A stretch of 24,268 nt of DNA, from the NCBI GenBank assembly GCA_037444775.1, contig JBBILU010000017.1:1-24268 (forward strand). Reading direction: 5' to 3'. Positions 8,905 through 17,742 of this stretch are shown piece after piece. The notes beneath the pieces were generated by a model. That model did no database searches, was not told the origin of the DNA, and saw only the letters and a list, made by a program, of their open reading frames with translations. Both the position numbers and the translations under genes were made by a program. Numbering within the stretch: position 1 is the first letter of the stretch; every line of letters begins with the position of its first letter. The DNA comes from JBBILU01 sp037444775 (GTDB taxonomy: Bacteria > Patescibacteriota > Gracilibacteria > BD1-5 > UBA6164).

Positions 8905-9117
8905 ATGCTTTTATTAATGAATCTAACTACACGACAAAAATTTAAAGATGTATTGTCCTGTTTCAAATCCGACCAGTTTTACTAGATTCAAAACTTGGAT
9001 TTAAAAACTCATATTGATCAATTATATGTTCCACAATTACAAGATTCTAAAGAAATAGTTAAAGTTTGAATAAATTGGAATATTAAGAAAAATAGAGTTG
9101 AAATTAAGATAGTTTAA
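8905..9117 (+). pseudogene. Degenerate small ORF interrupted by TAG
   Basis: From ATG at 8905 the frame runs 26 codons (LTTRQKFKDVLSCFKSDQFY), meets TAG at 8983-8985 and then stays open to TAA 9115-9117 (IQNLDLKTHIDQLYVPQLQD, then KEIVKVGINWN). The second half uses TGA as Gly and looks like coding sequence. The first half contains the 30-base dispersed repeat (8951-8980), which ends 2 bases before the TAG. The simplest reading is a gene broken by, or fused to, the repeat. I recognise no family. This is the only content I see in 8886-9145. Confidence 0.4.
8951..8980. repeat. Short dispersed repeat, copy B
   Basis: This matches 3609-3638 at 27 of 30 bases, including GTTTCAAATCCGAC. It lies inside the interrupted ORF. 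The TTCAAATCC core recalls a tRNA T-loop, but no T-stem or acceptor stem forms here. Confidence 0.6.
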
Positions 9118-9145
9118 AAAAACATCAAAATTTTTGAATTTAATT

Positions 9146-9192
9146 AAGTTATATGTTAAAATTACTTTAAATTTTAATATATAACTTTTTTT
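9146..9192 (+). terminator. Hairpin with T-run abutting the phosphatase start
   Basis: The arms 9146-9163 and 9170-9187 are inverted repeats of 18 bases with one mismatch and a 6-base loop. The second arm runs into a tract of seven T ending beside the ATG at 9193. It looks like an intrinsic terminator for whatever lies upstream, although the stem is nearly all A/T. Because the T-run touches the start codon, it could also limit expression of the phosphatase. Confidence 0.5.
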
Positions 9193-10419
9193 ATGAATAA
9201 ATTATTTAAATCATTATATTTCGTAGTTTTTCTTATCTGAGTAGTAAATATTATTTTATTTGCTGTTTTTTCTGGGAGTTTTGTTTCTACTGGAATATTT
9301 TTTAAATATATGATTTTAATAATAATATTTTTTGCTGAAAGTATAATTATTATTTATTTGATAAAAAGGTTTTATGAAGCACCTATTTTAGAAATAGAAT
9401 CAGCAATTTGAAAATTCATAAACGGGGAATTGAAATGAAAAGATATTAGGGTTGAAAATTCTGAAAACCCTCATTTGAACACAATAATAAAATTTTTTAA
9501 TGTAATTTTGAATTCACTAAAAAGTATAAAAGATGAATTTTTGCACGGAAGAGAAATTAAATCAGAAGTTGATTTGTGAAAAGAAATTCAATGACAAATG
9601 CTTTCAAAAAAACTTATAGAAATTCCATCATTAAATGTAATTGCAAAATCAAAACCAGCAGCAGAAATTGGTTGAGATTCTTATGATATTATTAAACAAT
9701 GAGATAATTATTATATTTATGTTTGAGATGCAACAGGTCATTGAGTTTGAGCTTGATTTATAATGATTATGGTAAATGCTTTGGTAAGTTGATTCTCTAA
9801 ATTATTTATTTCTTGAGCTCAAATTCTATCTAATACAAACGAAATTTTGAAACCTCGTGTTAAAGCAAATTTACTTATGAGTATGCTTCTTGTGAGATGG
9901 GATGAATTAAATAAAAAACTTTATATGACAGGAGCTTGACATGAATATTTACTTATTTATAAACACAATAAAAAGAAATGTTTTAAAGTAAAATCCGGTT
10001 GAGTTGCTTTATGAATGATAAAAGATGCACATAAATTATTACAAGAAAAAAGAGTTCAATTTGAAGAAAATGATATTATTGTTTTGTATAGTGATTGAGT
10101 TTCTGAAGCTATTAATAGACCCTTTAAAAATTGAGAAGAAAAAATGTTTTGAGAAGATAATATTATTGAAGCAATAGAAAAGGCTCCAGAGCTTTATTGA
10201 AGTTGATATAAATCTGCGATGAGTGTTTTTAATAATATTACAATAAATCTTTCTAAATTTATGTGATATAAACATGTTCAGCTTGATGATATTACTTTGG
10301 TGGTGATTCAATACAAATCTGCAAACTATGAAAAGGAAAAGGATGTAGAAAGTCTTATTCCAAACGAAGTTTTAACAGAGTGGCATTGGGATAAGAAAAC
10401 AGATATTGCAAATAAATAA
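9193..10419 (+). CDS. Membrane-anchored SpoIIE/RsbU-type PP2C phosphatase
   Basis: A 408-residue protein. Two N-terminal membrane helices (about residues 7-30 and 34-57) are followed by a HAMP-like/coiled linker (ILEIESAIGKFINGELKG to about 125). The PP2C domain has EIGGDSYD (158), VGDATGHGVGAG (178), MTGAGHEYLL (244), LYSDGVSEA (297) and DDITLVV (364), so all metal-binding acidic residues are present. Many of the glycines are TGA codons. Such enzymes dephosphorylate anti-sigma-antagonist-like serine or threonine phosphoproteins in partner-switching pathways. No kinase or STAS partner is visible nearby. The C-terminal 30 residues (ESLIPNEVLTEWHWDKK) are an extension with no clear domain. Confidence 0.92.
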
Positions 10420-10497
10420 AAATTATTTGTTAAAAACTTATTATTCAAATTAATACGATTATTAAAACAAATTTAAATTATAGTTTAATATTAGGCA

Positions 10498-10503
10498 TAT
10501 AAT
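10498..10503 (+). promoter_or_regulatory. Candidate -10 box upstream of a leader hairpin
   Basis: TATAAT inside the small palindrome GCATATAATTTATGC. No convincing -35 box is seen at the right distance. A transcript from here would meet the hairpin/T-run at 10524-10564 before reaching the VirB4-like gene at 10611. Confidence 0.35.
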
Positions 10504-10523
10504 TTATGCTTTTGTAAAGGGTT

Positions 10524-10564
10524 AAAAAAAAGCTAGATAACTTGTAAAATCTAGTTTTTTTTTT
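10524..10564 (+). terminator. Intrinsic terminator or attenuator before the VirB4-like gene
   Basis: The stem CTAGAT (10533-10538) / ATCTAG (10549-10554) is extended by an A-run facing a T-run, followed by about ten T. It would end transcription from the phosphatase gene. If the TATAAT at 10498 is used, it would also produce a short transcript of about 50 bases or attenuate the downstream gene. Confidence 0.6.
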
Positions 10565-10610
10565 ATTATATGTGAAGAAAAATCAACTTAATAACACTAA
10601 CTTAAAAAAA

Positions 10611-12286
10611 ATGGAACAAGAAAAATTAGTTTCTTTGGTAACAAAAAGATATTCTGGAGACACTTTTTGATTTAAAACGAAAATTGAAGAAAAAAGTATT
10701 GAAATTGAAAAAAAATCAGAATTAAATTTGGATTCTAATTCTAAAGAAGATAATAAAAAAATTATTGAGGCAGAAAAAGAATATAAAGAGGCTTTGGCTT
10801 ATATAAAAGATGTTATTTCTCCAGCTTTTATGAAAATTTTTCCTGATAAAATTAAGATTAATAATACTTTTGCAAAAACTTTTTTTGTGTATTCTTATCC
10901 AACTTTTTTGGAGTGAAATTGGCTTTCCCCAATAATAAATTGGGATGTTAAATTTGATATGAGTTTGTTTGTTTATCCAGTTGATTCAGCAAATATTCAA
11001 AAATATTTGAAAAAAAGACTTGTTCAATTGAATTCAGAAAGAAGTATNNNNNNNNNNNNNNNNNNNNNNNNNNNNNNNNNNNNNNNNNNNNNNNNNNNNN
11101 NNNNNNNNNNNNNNNNNNNNNNNNNNNNNNNNNNNNNNNNNNNNNNNGACTTTCTACAACTTTTCCTTTTTCTTCATCTACTCTAAGTCATGATGATTGA
11201 ATTTTGTATTGAGTAAATACTCATAATAATTCTTTGATTTTGTTTGATAGATTCAAATCAGAAAATGCAAATATGTGTGTTTTCGCGAAATCTTGAGGTT
11301 GAAAATCTTTTGCTGTGAAACTAGAAATTCTTAGAAGTTTGATGGTGTGAACTGATGTAATTGTAATAGATCCAGAAAATGAATATAAAGCTTTGGTTAA
11401 TCAAGTTTGAGGTTCTTATCTGGATGTTTCATTAAATTCTAATCAAAGAATAAATCCTTTTGATTTACCACTTTGAATGAAAGATAAAGATGAAAAACCG
11501 TGAGATTTACTTAGAAGTGCTGTTATAAATTTGCTTTGACTTATGAATCTTATGCTTGGACAATTAACTCCAGAAGAATCTTCAATTATGGAAAAGGCAA
11601 TTGTTACAACTTATAGTTTGAAATGAATTACTCTTGATGATGACAAAACTGAATGAAAAGAAATGCCTGTAATGAAAGATTTACAAGATGTTTTAGAGAC
11701 TATGGATTGAGCAAATTCTCTAGTTAGAAGAATAGAAAAATTTACAATTTGAATTTTTTCTTGAATATTTTCAAATAGAACAAATGTAGTTTTGAGTGAA
11801 TGACTTCAAATTTTTTCAGTTAGAGATTTGGATGATATGTTAAGACCAATTGCGATGTATGTTATTTTAAATTATATTTGGAATAAGGTTAGAAGTAGTC
11901 AGAAAAAAAGATTATTAATAGTTGATGAGGCTTGGAATATTATGCAATATAATGATTCTGCTAAATTTTTGTTTTGACTTGTAAAAAGAGCTAGAAAATA
12001 TTGACTGGGAATAACTACAATTACTCAAGATGTGGAAGATTTCGTTAGAAGTGATTATTGAAAACCAATTGTTACGAACTCTTCAATTCAGTTACTTTTG
12101 AAACAATCAAGTGCTTCTATAGATGTTTTGCAAAATGTGTTCAAATTAACAGAACAAGAAAAATATATTCTTTTGAATGCTTGAGTTGGGCAATGATTAT
12201 TTTTTGCTTGAAGTGAGCATGTTTGAATTCAAGTAATAGCTTCATATTACGAAGAACAAGTAGTTACAACTAATCCAAATAGGTAA
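10611..12286 (+). CDS. VirB4/TraC-like type IV secretion ATPase (broken by an assembly gap)
   Basis: Before the gap there are 145 residues in one frame (MEQEKLVSLVTKRYSGDTFG, a coiled acidic linker, then NWDVKFDMSLFVYPVDSA and KKRLVQLNSERS). After it a different frame runs to TAA 12284-12286, with SGILYG-like sequence, SLILFDRFKSENANMCVFAK, Walker A AKSGGGKSFAVK, DVIVIDPENEYKALV, Walker B LLIVDEAWNIM and TTITQDVEDF. These are standard VirB4/TraC features of the ATPase that powers type IV secretion or pilus assembly. Pre- and post-gap frames differ by two positions, so the 100-N spacer does not represent the true length. By analogy with VirB4-like proteins more than 100 residues are probably missing. 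The gene precedes ybeY by one base. No other secretion genes are visible here. Confidence 0.88.
11048..11147. other. Scaffold gap (100 N)
   Basis: Exactly 100 N, the usual placeholder for a gap of unknown size. It interrupts the VirB4-like gene, and the reading frame is not preserved across it. Confidence 0.98.
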
Positions 12287-12287
12287 A

Positions 12288-12731
12288 ATGTTTAAATATA
12301 AAATTATAAATTTTCCAAAAAGTTTTTTGATTCAAGAAAAAATTTTGGACAAAATTTTTGAAAAAATTCAGCAAATAGTTTTAGAAAAAAAACAAAAATG
12401 AACTTTAAATATAGTTTTTGTAAGTGAAGAAGAAATAAAAGAACTTAATAAAAATTATAGACAAAAAGATTATGTTACGGATGTTTTGAGTTTTCATTAT
12501 TTTGAAGATTTCTCTAAGCTAAAGCAAGAAGAAACTGCTTGAGAAATTATTTTGACAGAAAATAAAATTATAGAACAATGAAAAGAATATAAGCTTTGAA
12601 GTGAATTAGAATTTTATAAATTAGTTATTCATTCTAGTTTGCACATACTTTGATTTGATCATGAAATTGATTCTGATTTTGAAATTATGAAAACTTTTGA
12701 AGAAAAAATTTGGGAAAAAGTTTTTGGGTAG
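12288..12731 (+). CDS. ybeY: Endoribonuclease YbeY (16S rRNA maturation)
   Basis: A 147-residue protein of normal family length. It has the NYRQKDYVTDVLSFHY motif (about 55-70) and the zinc-binding HSSLHILGFDHE motif (about 115-126), in which all three histidines are present. The Gly in ILGFDHE is a TGA codon. YbeY is a metal-dependent RNase for rRNA 3'-end processing and ribosome quality control. It starts one base after the VirB4-like stop and ends 28 bases before the dam-like gene, so all three may share a transcript. Confidence 0.95.
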
Positions 12732-12759
12732 AAAAATATTTTTTTAAAACTTTTATAAA

Positions 12760-13716
12760 ATGTCAGAATTAGTCTTACATAGCATTGCCATAAAATTTGG
12801 ACTGAGTATTTTACAAGTGAAATTATGGTGGGAACATTTGAATTTTGCTTGAGAAAAAGAAGCTGAAAGTTTTTTTGAAGAAAATATTGCAATGATTCAA
12901 GCAAAACCTTTTATAAAATGGGTTTGATGAAAAAGGCAACTTATAGCACAATTTCAAAATTTATTTCCCAAAAATTTCAATAATTATCATGAACCTTTTT
13001 TATGAGGTGGAGCAGTTTTTTTTCATTTGCAAAAGAAACAAAGTTTTTTGAGTGATATAAATGCAGAGCTTATAAATGTCTATGCAACAATTAAAAAAAG
13101 TCCAAAAGAGCTTATTTCATTTTTGAAAACTTTGGAACATTCCAAAGAATTTTATGAAAAAATAAGGGCTTGGGACAGAGAAGAAAATTGGCAAAATATT
13201 TTTAGTGAAGTAGAAAGAGCAGGAAGATTTATTTTTTTGAATAGAACTTGTTTTAACTGATTGTATAGAGTAAATTCTAAATGACAATTTAATGTTCCAA
13301 TGGGAAAATATGCCAATCCTGATTTTGTGCAAGAAGAAAATATTTTAAATACTTCAAAACTTTTAAACAAAACAGATGCAATAATTAAGCTCCAAACTTT
13401 TGAAAAGGTTTTGCAAAATGCTGAATATTGAGATTTTGTGTACTTTGACCCACCATATGATGTTTTGACAGATTCAGCAAATTTTACCAGTTATGATAGT
13501 TCTTGATTTGGTAGAGATATGCAAAAAAATTTATCTGAGCTTTGCAGAAAGCTAGATGCAAAATGAGTAAAGTTTATGCTTTCTAATCACAATACAGATT
13601 TTATAAGAGAAATATATTCTGGCTTTAAGTTTGAAATTGTGAAGGCAAATAGGATGATAAATAGCAAGGCAAGTGGAAGGGGAAAAGTTGAGGAGATTGT
13701 GGTTATGAATTATTAG
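12760..13716 (+). CDS. DNA adenine methyltransferase (Dam / DpnM family)
   Basis: A 318-residue enzyme that would methylate adenine, probably in GATC. It has the Dam signatures KPFIKWVGGKRQLI (about 49-62), EPFLGGGAVFFHL (about 78-90, AdoMet binding), LSDINAELINVY, FLNRTCFNGLYRVN and the catalytic YFDPPYD (about 227-233). Most Dam proteins begin near the KPFxKW motif. Here 44 extra residues precede the internal MIQAKPF ATG at 12892, so either the upstream ATG gives an N-terminal extension or translation starts at 12892. The extension is fully open with a consistent TGA-Gly. Together with the DpnII-type nuclease at 14302 it forms a type II restriction-modification pair. Confidence 0.92.
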
Positions 13717-13734
13717 TTTATAAATAAATTAAAT

Positions 13735-14289
13735 ATGGAATTTGAAGAAGTATGTGCTTATATAAATTCTAAAATAGAAACATGAGTTTTAGAAAAAACT
13801 ATAGAAGAAGTTGCTCAAAGAATTATACTTGTATCTTGAGATAATTTATTGAAATGTTATGATTGTGAGGATTATTGAAATCTAATTTTTTTATCAAGAT
13901 GTGTAACTTGAAAAAGTGGTTTTTGATCTGACCCTAATTCTTGAAAAACACCTCCTTGATTATTAAAAGTTATAGATTATATATGAGATTGAGAAAAACC
14001 ATATATGAAATTTGTTTGAAGAAAACCTACAGATGTAATTTTACCTCCCTTAAAATGAGAAATTATGCCATGAATGTATGGAAGAATTTTACAATTAGAT
14101 TGATTAGAAAGAAAAAATTCTAATACAAAAGAAAGATTTATATATATTCATGGTAATGCTCACTGGTGGTATTGGGATACAGATGAAATGAAAAGAACTC
14201 CTTGATGTATTTGATTGCAAGTTGATGAAATGGTCAAGCTTTTTAATTTGGTAAAAGATAAGAGTACTTATATTTATATTGATTGATAA
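13735..14289 (+). CDS. L,D-transpeptidase (YkuD-like) domain protein
   Basis: A 184-residue protein. The C-terminal half has the YkuD active-site pattern: YIHGNAHWWYW (His at about 138) and, 12 residues later, MKRTPGCIGLQVDEMVKLF, with the catalytic Cys at about 157. TGKSGFGSDPNSGKTPPGLL (about 62-81) matches the TGkxgxxTPtG strand of the family. These enzymes make 3-3 peptidoglycan cross-links or attach lipoproteins. The odd point is the absence of any signal peptide or membrane anchor at the N-terminus, which is acidic (MEFEEVCAYINSKIE). It sits between a DNA methyltransferase and its cognate restriction enzyme, with gaps of 18 and 12 bases. The family call is good; the role here is unclear. 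Confidence 0.82.
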
Positions 14290-14301
14290 ATTTTATAACC
14301 T

Positions 14302-15171
14302 ATGCAAACATTCCAAAACTTAACTTCAACTTTTACTCCAACAATTTTTACTTGGAGCTATTATTGTGATTTTGAAAAAATAAAAAGAAATACTTTTAAA
14401 ATAAAAGTTTCTTTAAATATTCTAAATTCTTTGCTTTGAGAAAAAGACATTGAAAAAAAGTTTTTAGAAATTATTAAAAGTTATCCAGAAACTAGAGAAG
14501 TTTTACCAATTTTATTAGCTGTAAGAGAAAAGTTTCATTTGGTTTTGAATGATAAAACAAAAAGTATTTATGATGTTTCATATTTATTTGATAAAAGTTG
14601 TCATATAGTTGAAGATTGAGAAGAAAAGTTATTAAATTTTTTTAAAAAGTCTTGATTAAAAGAACTTTTTGAAAACAAATATATTTCAAATTTGAATGAT
14701 TATGTTTTTTGAATAGAAACAGGTTTAGACTCTAATGCAAGAAAAAATAGAAGCTGAACTTTAATGGAAAATATAGTTTTGGATTTTATAAAAGACTTTT
14801 CAGAAAAAAAAGGTTTTCAGTATAAAGATCAGGTAACTGCAAAATGGATTTTTGAAAATTGGAAAATAAAAGTAGAAAGTGATAAATCAAGCAGAAGATT
14901 TGATTTTGCAATATTTACTTGAGCAAAAGTTTATTTATTTGAAACAAATTTTTATGGTTGAGGATGAAGTAAATTAAAAGCTGTAGCTTGAGAATTTTCT
15001 TGATTATATCATTTTTTGCAAAAACAAAATATTAATTTAATTTGGGTAACAGATTGATTAGGGTGGCAAACAGCTTTAAAACCTTTAGAAGAGGCTTACA
15101 ATGGAACAAGTTGAAATATTTTTAATATTTCTATGTTGAAAGATTGAATTTTAGATGAGTTAATTTTATAA
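14302..15171 (+). CDS. DpnII/MboI-type type II restriction endonuclease
   Basis: A 289-residue protein of family length. The DpnII hallmarks are FGIETGLDSNARKNRSGTLM (about 134-153) and the nuclease core SSRRFDFAIF followed by KVYLFETNFYGGGGSKLKAV (about 196-228), with acidic residues in the D...E-x-N arrangement of this PD-(D/E)XK branch. It would cut unmethylated DNA, by family at GATC, and the Dam-like gene at 12760 would protect the host. Multiple TGA-Gly codons, including within FYGGGG, show that the gene is adapted to the recoded host. Family knowledge suggests GATC specificity; the sequence does not prove it. Confidence 0.9.
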
Positions 15172-15295
15172 ACTTTGCCCTGAGTGGCTCCTTATAGTTG
15201 GTATTTGATTAATTTCCTTATATGGATTATTATCTAATTTTTTAAAAATTATGAAAAATATTGACAAGTTTCATTTTATACAAACATAAACACAC
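15164..15295 (+). pseudogene. Hydrophobic ORF remnant without a start codon
   Basis: A frame overlapping the end of the DpnII-type gene is open to TAA at 15293-15295 and reads KLCPEWLLIVGIGLISLYGL followed by LSNFLKIMKNIDKFHF. It has one clear membrane segment but no usable start. I see nothing else that looks coding in 15172-15409 except a 19-codon ATG ORF near 15310. Low confidence. Confidence 0.25.
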
Positions 15296-15378
15296 AGGTT
15301 TTAACTTTATGACTTTGATTATATATAAATTGAATATCGGCTATTTGGGGGCTAAGTTTATAAAGTAAACTAAATTAG

Positions 15379-15405
15379 TTGACTTCTTTTAAAAATGAAT
15401 ATAAT
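15379..15405 (+). promoter_or_regulatory. Promoter of the XRE-like regulator, implying a leaderless mRNA
   Basis: TTGACT (15379-15384) and TATAAT (15400-15405) with a 15-base spacer; TAATAA at 15402 would give 17 bases. Transcription would start at about 15411-15413, on or next to the ATG at 15410. The mRNA would then have almost no leader. Confidence 0.5.
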
Positions 15406-15409
15406 AATT

Positions 15410-15631
15410 ATGCTAGAAAAAGAAATAAAAGAAATTTTACAAAAAAAATGATTAAAACAATCAAATATTTATGCTGAACTTTGAGTTTCAAGACAAAATT
15501 TTTATAAAGCTATTAGAACAAAAAATTTTGAAAATCCCACTTTGCAAAAAATATTAGATTTTCTTTGACTAGAAATTATTATTTCATTAAAAGAAAAAGA
15601 TGATTGATTGATTAAAAAGTCTAAAGTTTAA
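15410..15631 (+). CDS. XRE-like helix-turn-helix regulator, possible R-M control protein
   Basis: A 73-residue protein. EIKEILQKKGLKQSNIYAEL, then GVSRQNFYKAI and LQKILDFLGLEIIISLK, form a compact Xre/Cro-type HTH with the recognition helix around VSRQNFYKAI. Size and position just after the DpnII-type nuclease suit a C-protein or autorepressor of the restriction-modification locus. An in-frame ATG at 15395 lies upstream of the -10 box, so I chose 15410. The function is inferred from fold and context only. Confidence 0.65.
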
Positions 15632-15677
15632 AAAACTGTATTGTTTGCCAAATCATAGAATAAGAGAAAATACAAAT

Positions 15678-15851
15678 ATGGACTCTTTCATATTTTGTGG
15701 GAAAAATTGGGATTGGTATTTTTCAAGAAAAAGTAGTGATAAAGAATTAGAATTATTTGAAAATGTTGAACTAACAAGAGAATATAATGAAGAAAAATTT
15801 ATAGATAGAGATTGGGATAACAATGAATGATTATATTTACAAACTATATAA
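15678..15851 (+). CDS. Small acidic protein of unknown function
   Basis: 57 residues from ATG 15678 (MDSFIFCGKNWDWYFSRKSS, then DKELELFENVELTREYNEEK), rich in Trp, Glu and Asp, with one TGA-Gly near the end. The frame stays open upstream, and a TTG at 15645 would add 11 residues (LPNHRIRENTN). It ends 2 bases before the second methyltransferase, which suggests translational coupling. I recognise no family. Confidence 0.5.
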
Positions 15852-15853
15852 AA

Positions 15854-16603
15854 ATGCCTAAACTAAAACTTCCACCAACAGATTTTGAACAAGAATGTAC
15901 TACTGTTTGGTCTTTCCCTCGCAGATGAAACTGGATGACTCATAACTCAAAATGGAGATGAAACTGGTCTCCTGAAGTTGTGAGAAATCTTTTTTTGAGA
16001 TATTCAAAGGAAGGAGATTATTGCCTTGATCCTATGATTTGAGGTTGAACAACTGCTATTGAAGCAAAACTTTTATGAAGAAATTTGCTTTGTTATGATA
16101 TAAATCCAAAAGCAATTGAACTCACTGAAAGTTTGCTTGATTTTGAATCAGAAAAGGATCCAAAAATTAAAATAAAACTTCATAATGCAACTCAAAAAAA
16201 TAAAGATTTGAAAAAAGAAAGCATTGATTTTGTGCTTATGCATCCTCCTTATGCAGATATTATTCAGTACAGTGAAAAACAAATTCCAGAAGATCTTTCT
16301 AATATTCATGATATAAATATTTTTTGCAAACAGATGAAAAAAGTAGCAAAAGAAAGTTTTAGAGTTTTGAAAAAAGGTTGATTTTGTGCTGTTTTGATGT
16401 GAGATACAAGAAGAAAAAAAATGTATATTCCTTTGGCTTTTAGTGTAATGAAAAAATTTTTAAAAGTTGGTTTTGAACTTAAAGAAGATATTGTAAAAGT
16501 TCAACATAATTGCAAAGCTACAGGTTTTTGGGTGAACAAATCCAAAGAAGCAAATTTTCTTCTTATTATGCATGAACATTTATTTATTTTCCAAAAAATG
16601 TAA
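15854..16603 (+). CDS. DNA methyltransferase (N4-C/N6-A class, HPPY variant)
   Basis: A 249-residue protein. AdoMet-binding motif DPMIGGGTTAIEAKLLG (about 59-75) is followed by LLCYDINPKAIELT. The catalytic motif is FVLMHPPYADII (about 125-136), an HPPY form of (D/N/S)PPY. FRVLKKGGFCAVLMGDTRR matches the later motifs. The N-terminus WSFPRRGNWMTHNSKWRGNW is typical of one group of phage and R-M methyltransferases with this HPPY motif. It could be a second protective methylase, like DpnA in the DpnII system, or an independent enzyme; specificity is not readable. The last seven codons fall within the first copy of the 40-bp direct repeat that flanks rhuM. Confidence 0.85.
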
Positions 16604-16620
16604 TATGAAAAATGAAAATA
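16581..16620. repeat. 40-bp direct repeat, left copy (flanks the RhuM gene)
   Basis: Identical over 40 bases to 17590-17629, 1009 bases downstream. It spans the end of the methyltransferase gene, its TAA and the first codons of the RhuM gene (ATGAAAAATGAAAAT). Recombination between the copies would remove the RhuM gene cleanly and leave one junction. Confidence 0.9.
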
Positions 16621-17585
16621 ATATAATAATTTACCAAGCAGATAATGGAAACATATCTGTTGATATTTTAGTTGAAAATGAAACTTTTTGGATGACTCAA
16701 AGTCAAATTTGAGAACTGTTTTGAAAAGAGAGAAGTACTATTGTAAAACATATAAAAAATATTTATGAGGAATGAGAATTATTTGAAGAAAATTCAATTG
16801 TGCAAAAAACTCACAATTGAATTGTTAAGCCAACAAACTACTACAATCTTGATGTAATTATTGCAGTTTGATATAGAGTAAAATCCAAACAGTGAACACA
16901 ATTTAGAATTTGGGCAACTAAAAGGTTAAAAGAATATTTAACTCAAGGTTTTTCACTTAATGAAGAAAAAATCAAATCAGGAAAATCTACACAATATTTT
17001 GATAAACTTCAAAATAAATTAAGAGAAATTAGGTTATCTGAAAGAATTTTTTATCAAAAAATAAAAGATATTTATACTACAAGCATTGATTATGACCCAA
17101 AAGATGATAAAACAATTTTATTTTTCAAAATGGTTCAAAATAAATTATTGTGGGCAGTTAGCCAAAAAACAGCAGCAGAACTAGTGCATAGTAGAATTGA
17201 TATTTCAAAACCTTTTTTTTGAATGCAGTCTTTTGATAAAGAAAGTGAAAAACACATTTCTAAAAAAGATCTTAGTATTGCTAAAAATTATTTGAATGAA
17301 AATGAAATGAAAACTTTGTGATTATTAGTTGAACAATATCTAGCTTTTGCTGAAAGTATGGCTGAATCTAAGATAGTTATGAAAATGTCTGATTGGATAG
17401 AAAGATTAGAATTAATTTTGAAAATGAATTGAAAAGAAATTCTTGATAATTATTGAAAAATATCTCATAGTTTGGCTGTAGAAAAAACAGAAATTCTCTA
17501 TAAAAAGTTTAGAGAAGATAAGGTAACAATAGAAAAAAAAGAGAGTTTTGCAGAGCTAGAAAAAGATTTGAAGTTATTAAAATAA
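16605..17585 (+). CDS. RhuM family protein
   Basis: A 326-residue, apparently full-length RhuM-family protein (PF13310). The N-terminal part has ETFWMTQSQIGELFGKERST, then HIKNIYEEGEL and YNLDVIIAVGYRVKSKQGTQ and FRIWATKRLKEYLTQGF, which is the HTH/ORF6N-like signature of the family. The central part has LSERIFYQKIKDIYTTSIDY and LWAVSQKTAAELV. The C-terminal half ends in a charged coiled region. RhuM proteins were named from Salmonella pathogenicity island 3 and often occur in mobile or defence islands; their biochemical role is not settled. It is bounded by 40-bp direct repeats. Confidence 0.9.
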
Positions 17586-17589
17586 TACA

Positions 17590-17629
17590 TATTTATTTTC
17601 CAAAAAATGTAATATGAAAAATGAAAATA
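17590..17629. repeat. 40-bp direct repeat, right copy
   Basis: The second copy of the repeat at 16581. It again supplies an ATGAAAAATGAAAAT start, this time for the truncated ORF at 17614. Confidence 0.9.
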
Positions 17630-17742
17630 TAAAAAATAGTTCTGTTTATAAAGCTGATTATTCTTGGTTACAAACCAGTCATATTTTTTCCTGACTTCAA
17701 GAGATTGTGTCTATGCATAAAAGTAAAAATGGCTTTAAATAA
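17614..17742 (+). pseudogene. 5' gene fragment before the inserted element
   Basis: A 42-codon ORF: MKNENIKNSSVYKADYSWLQ, then TSHIFSGLQEIVSMHKSKNG. The start and first five codons come from the 40-bp direct repeat, and from 17685 on the sequence belongs to the terminal inverted repeat of the inserted element. The original protein therefore ends after about TSHI. It may be the N-terminal part of the gene whose C-terminal part is at 18138-18302, although removing the element exactly does not restore one frame. Confidence 0.45.

Noticed and set aside
8951..8980. Part of a tRNA gene (TTCAAATCC core)
   Set aside because: The bases around the core do not form a 5-bp T-stem, and no acceptor, D or anticodon arm can be folded nearby. 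The same holds for the copy at 3609.
13117..13370. Two minus-strand ORFs of 71-72 codons
   Set aside because: Both are shadows of the Dam methyltransferase gene, which has complete family motifs on the plus strand.
12760..16603. Underrepresentation of GATC as proof of restriction specificity
   Set aside because: GATC sites occur in this window (for example in the HPPY methyltransferase gene), and the sample is too small to judge avoidance.
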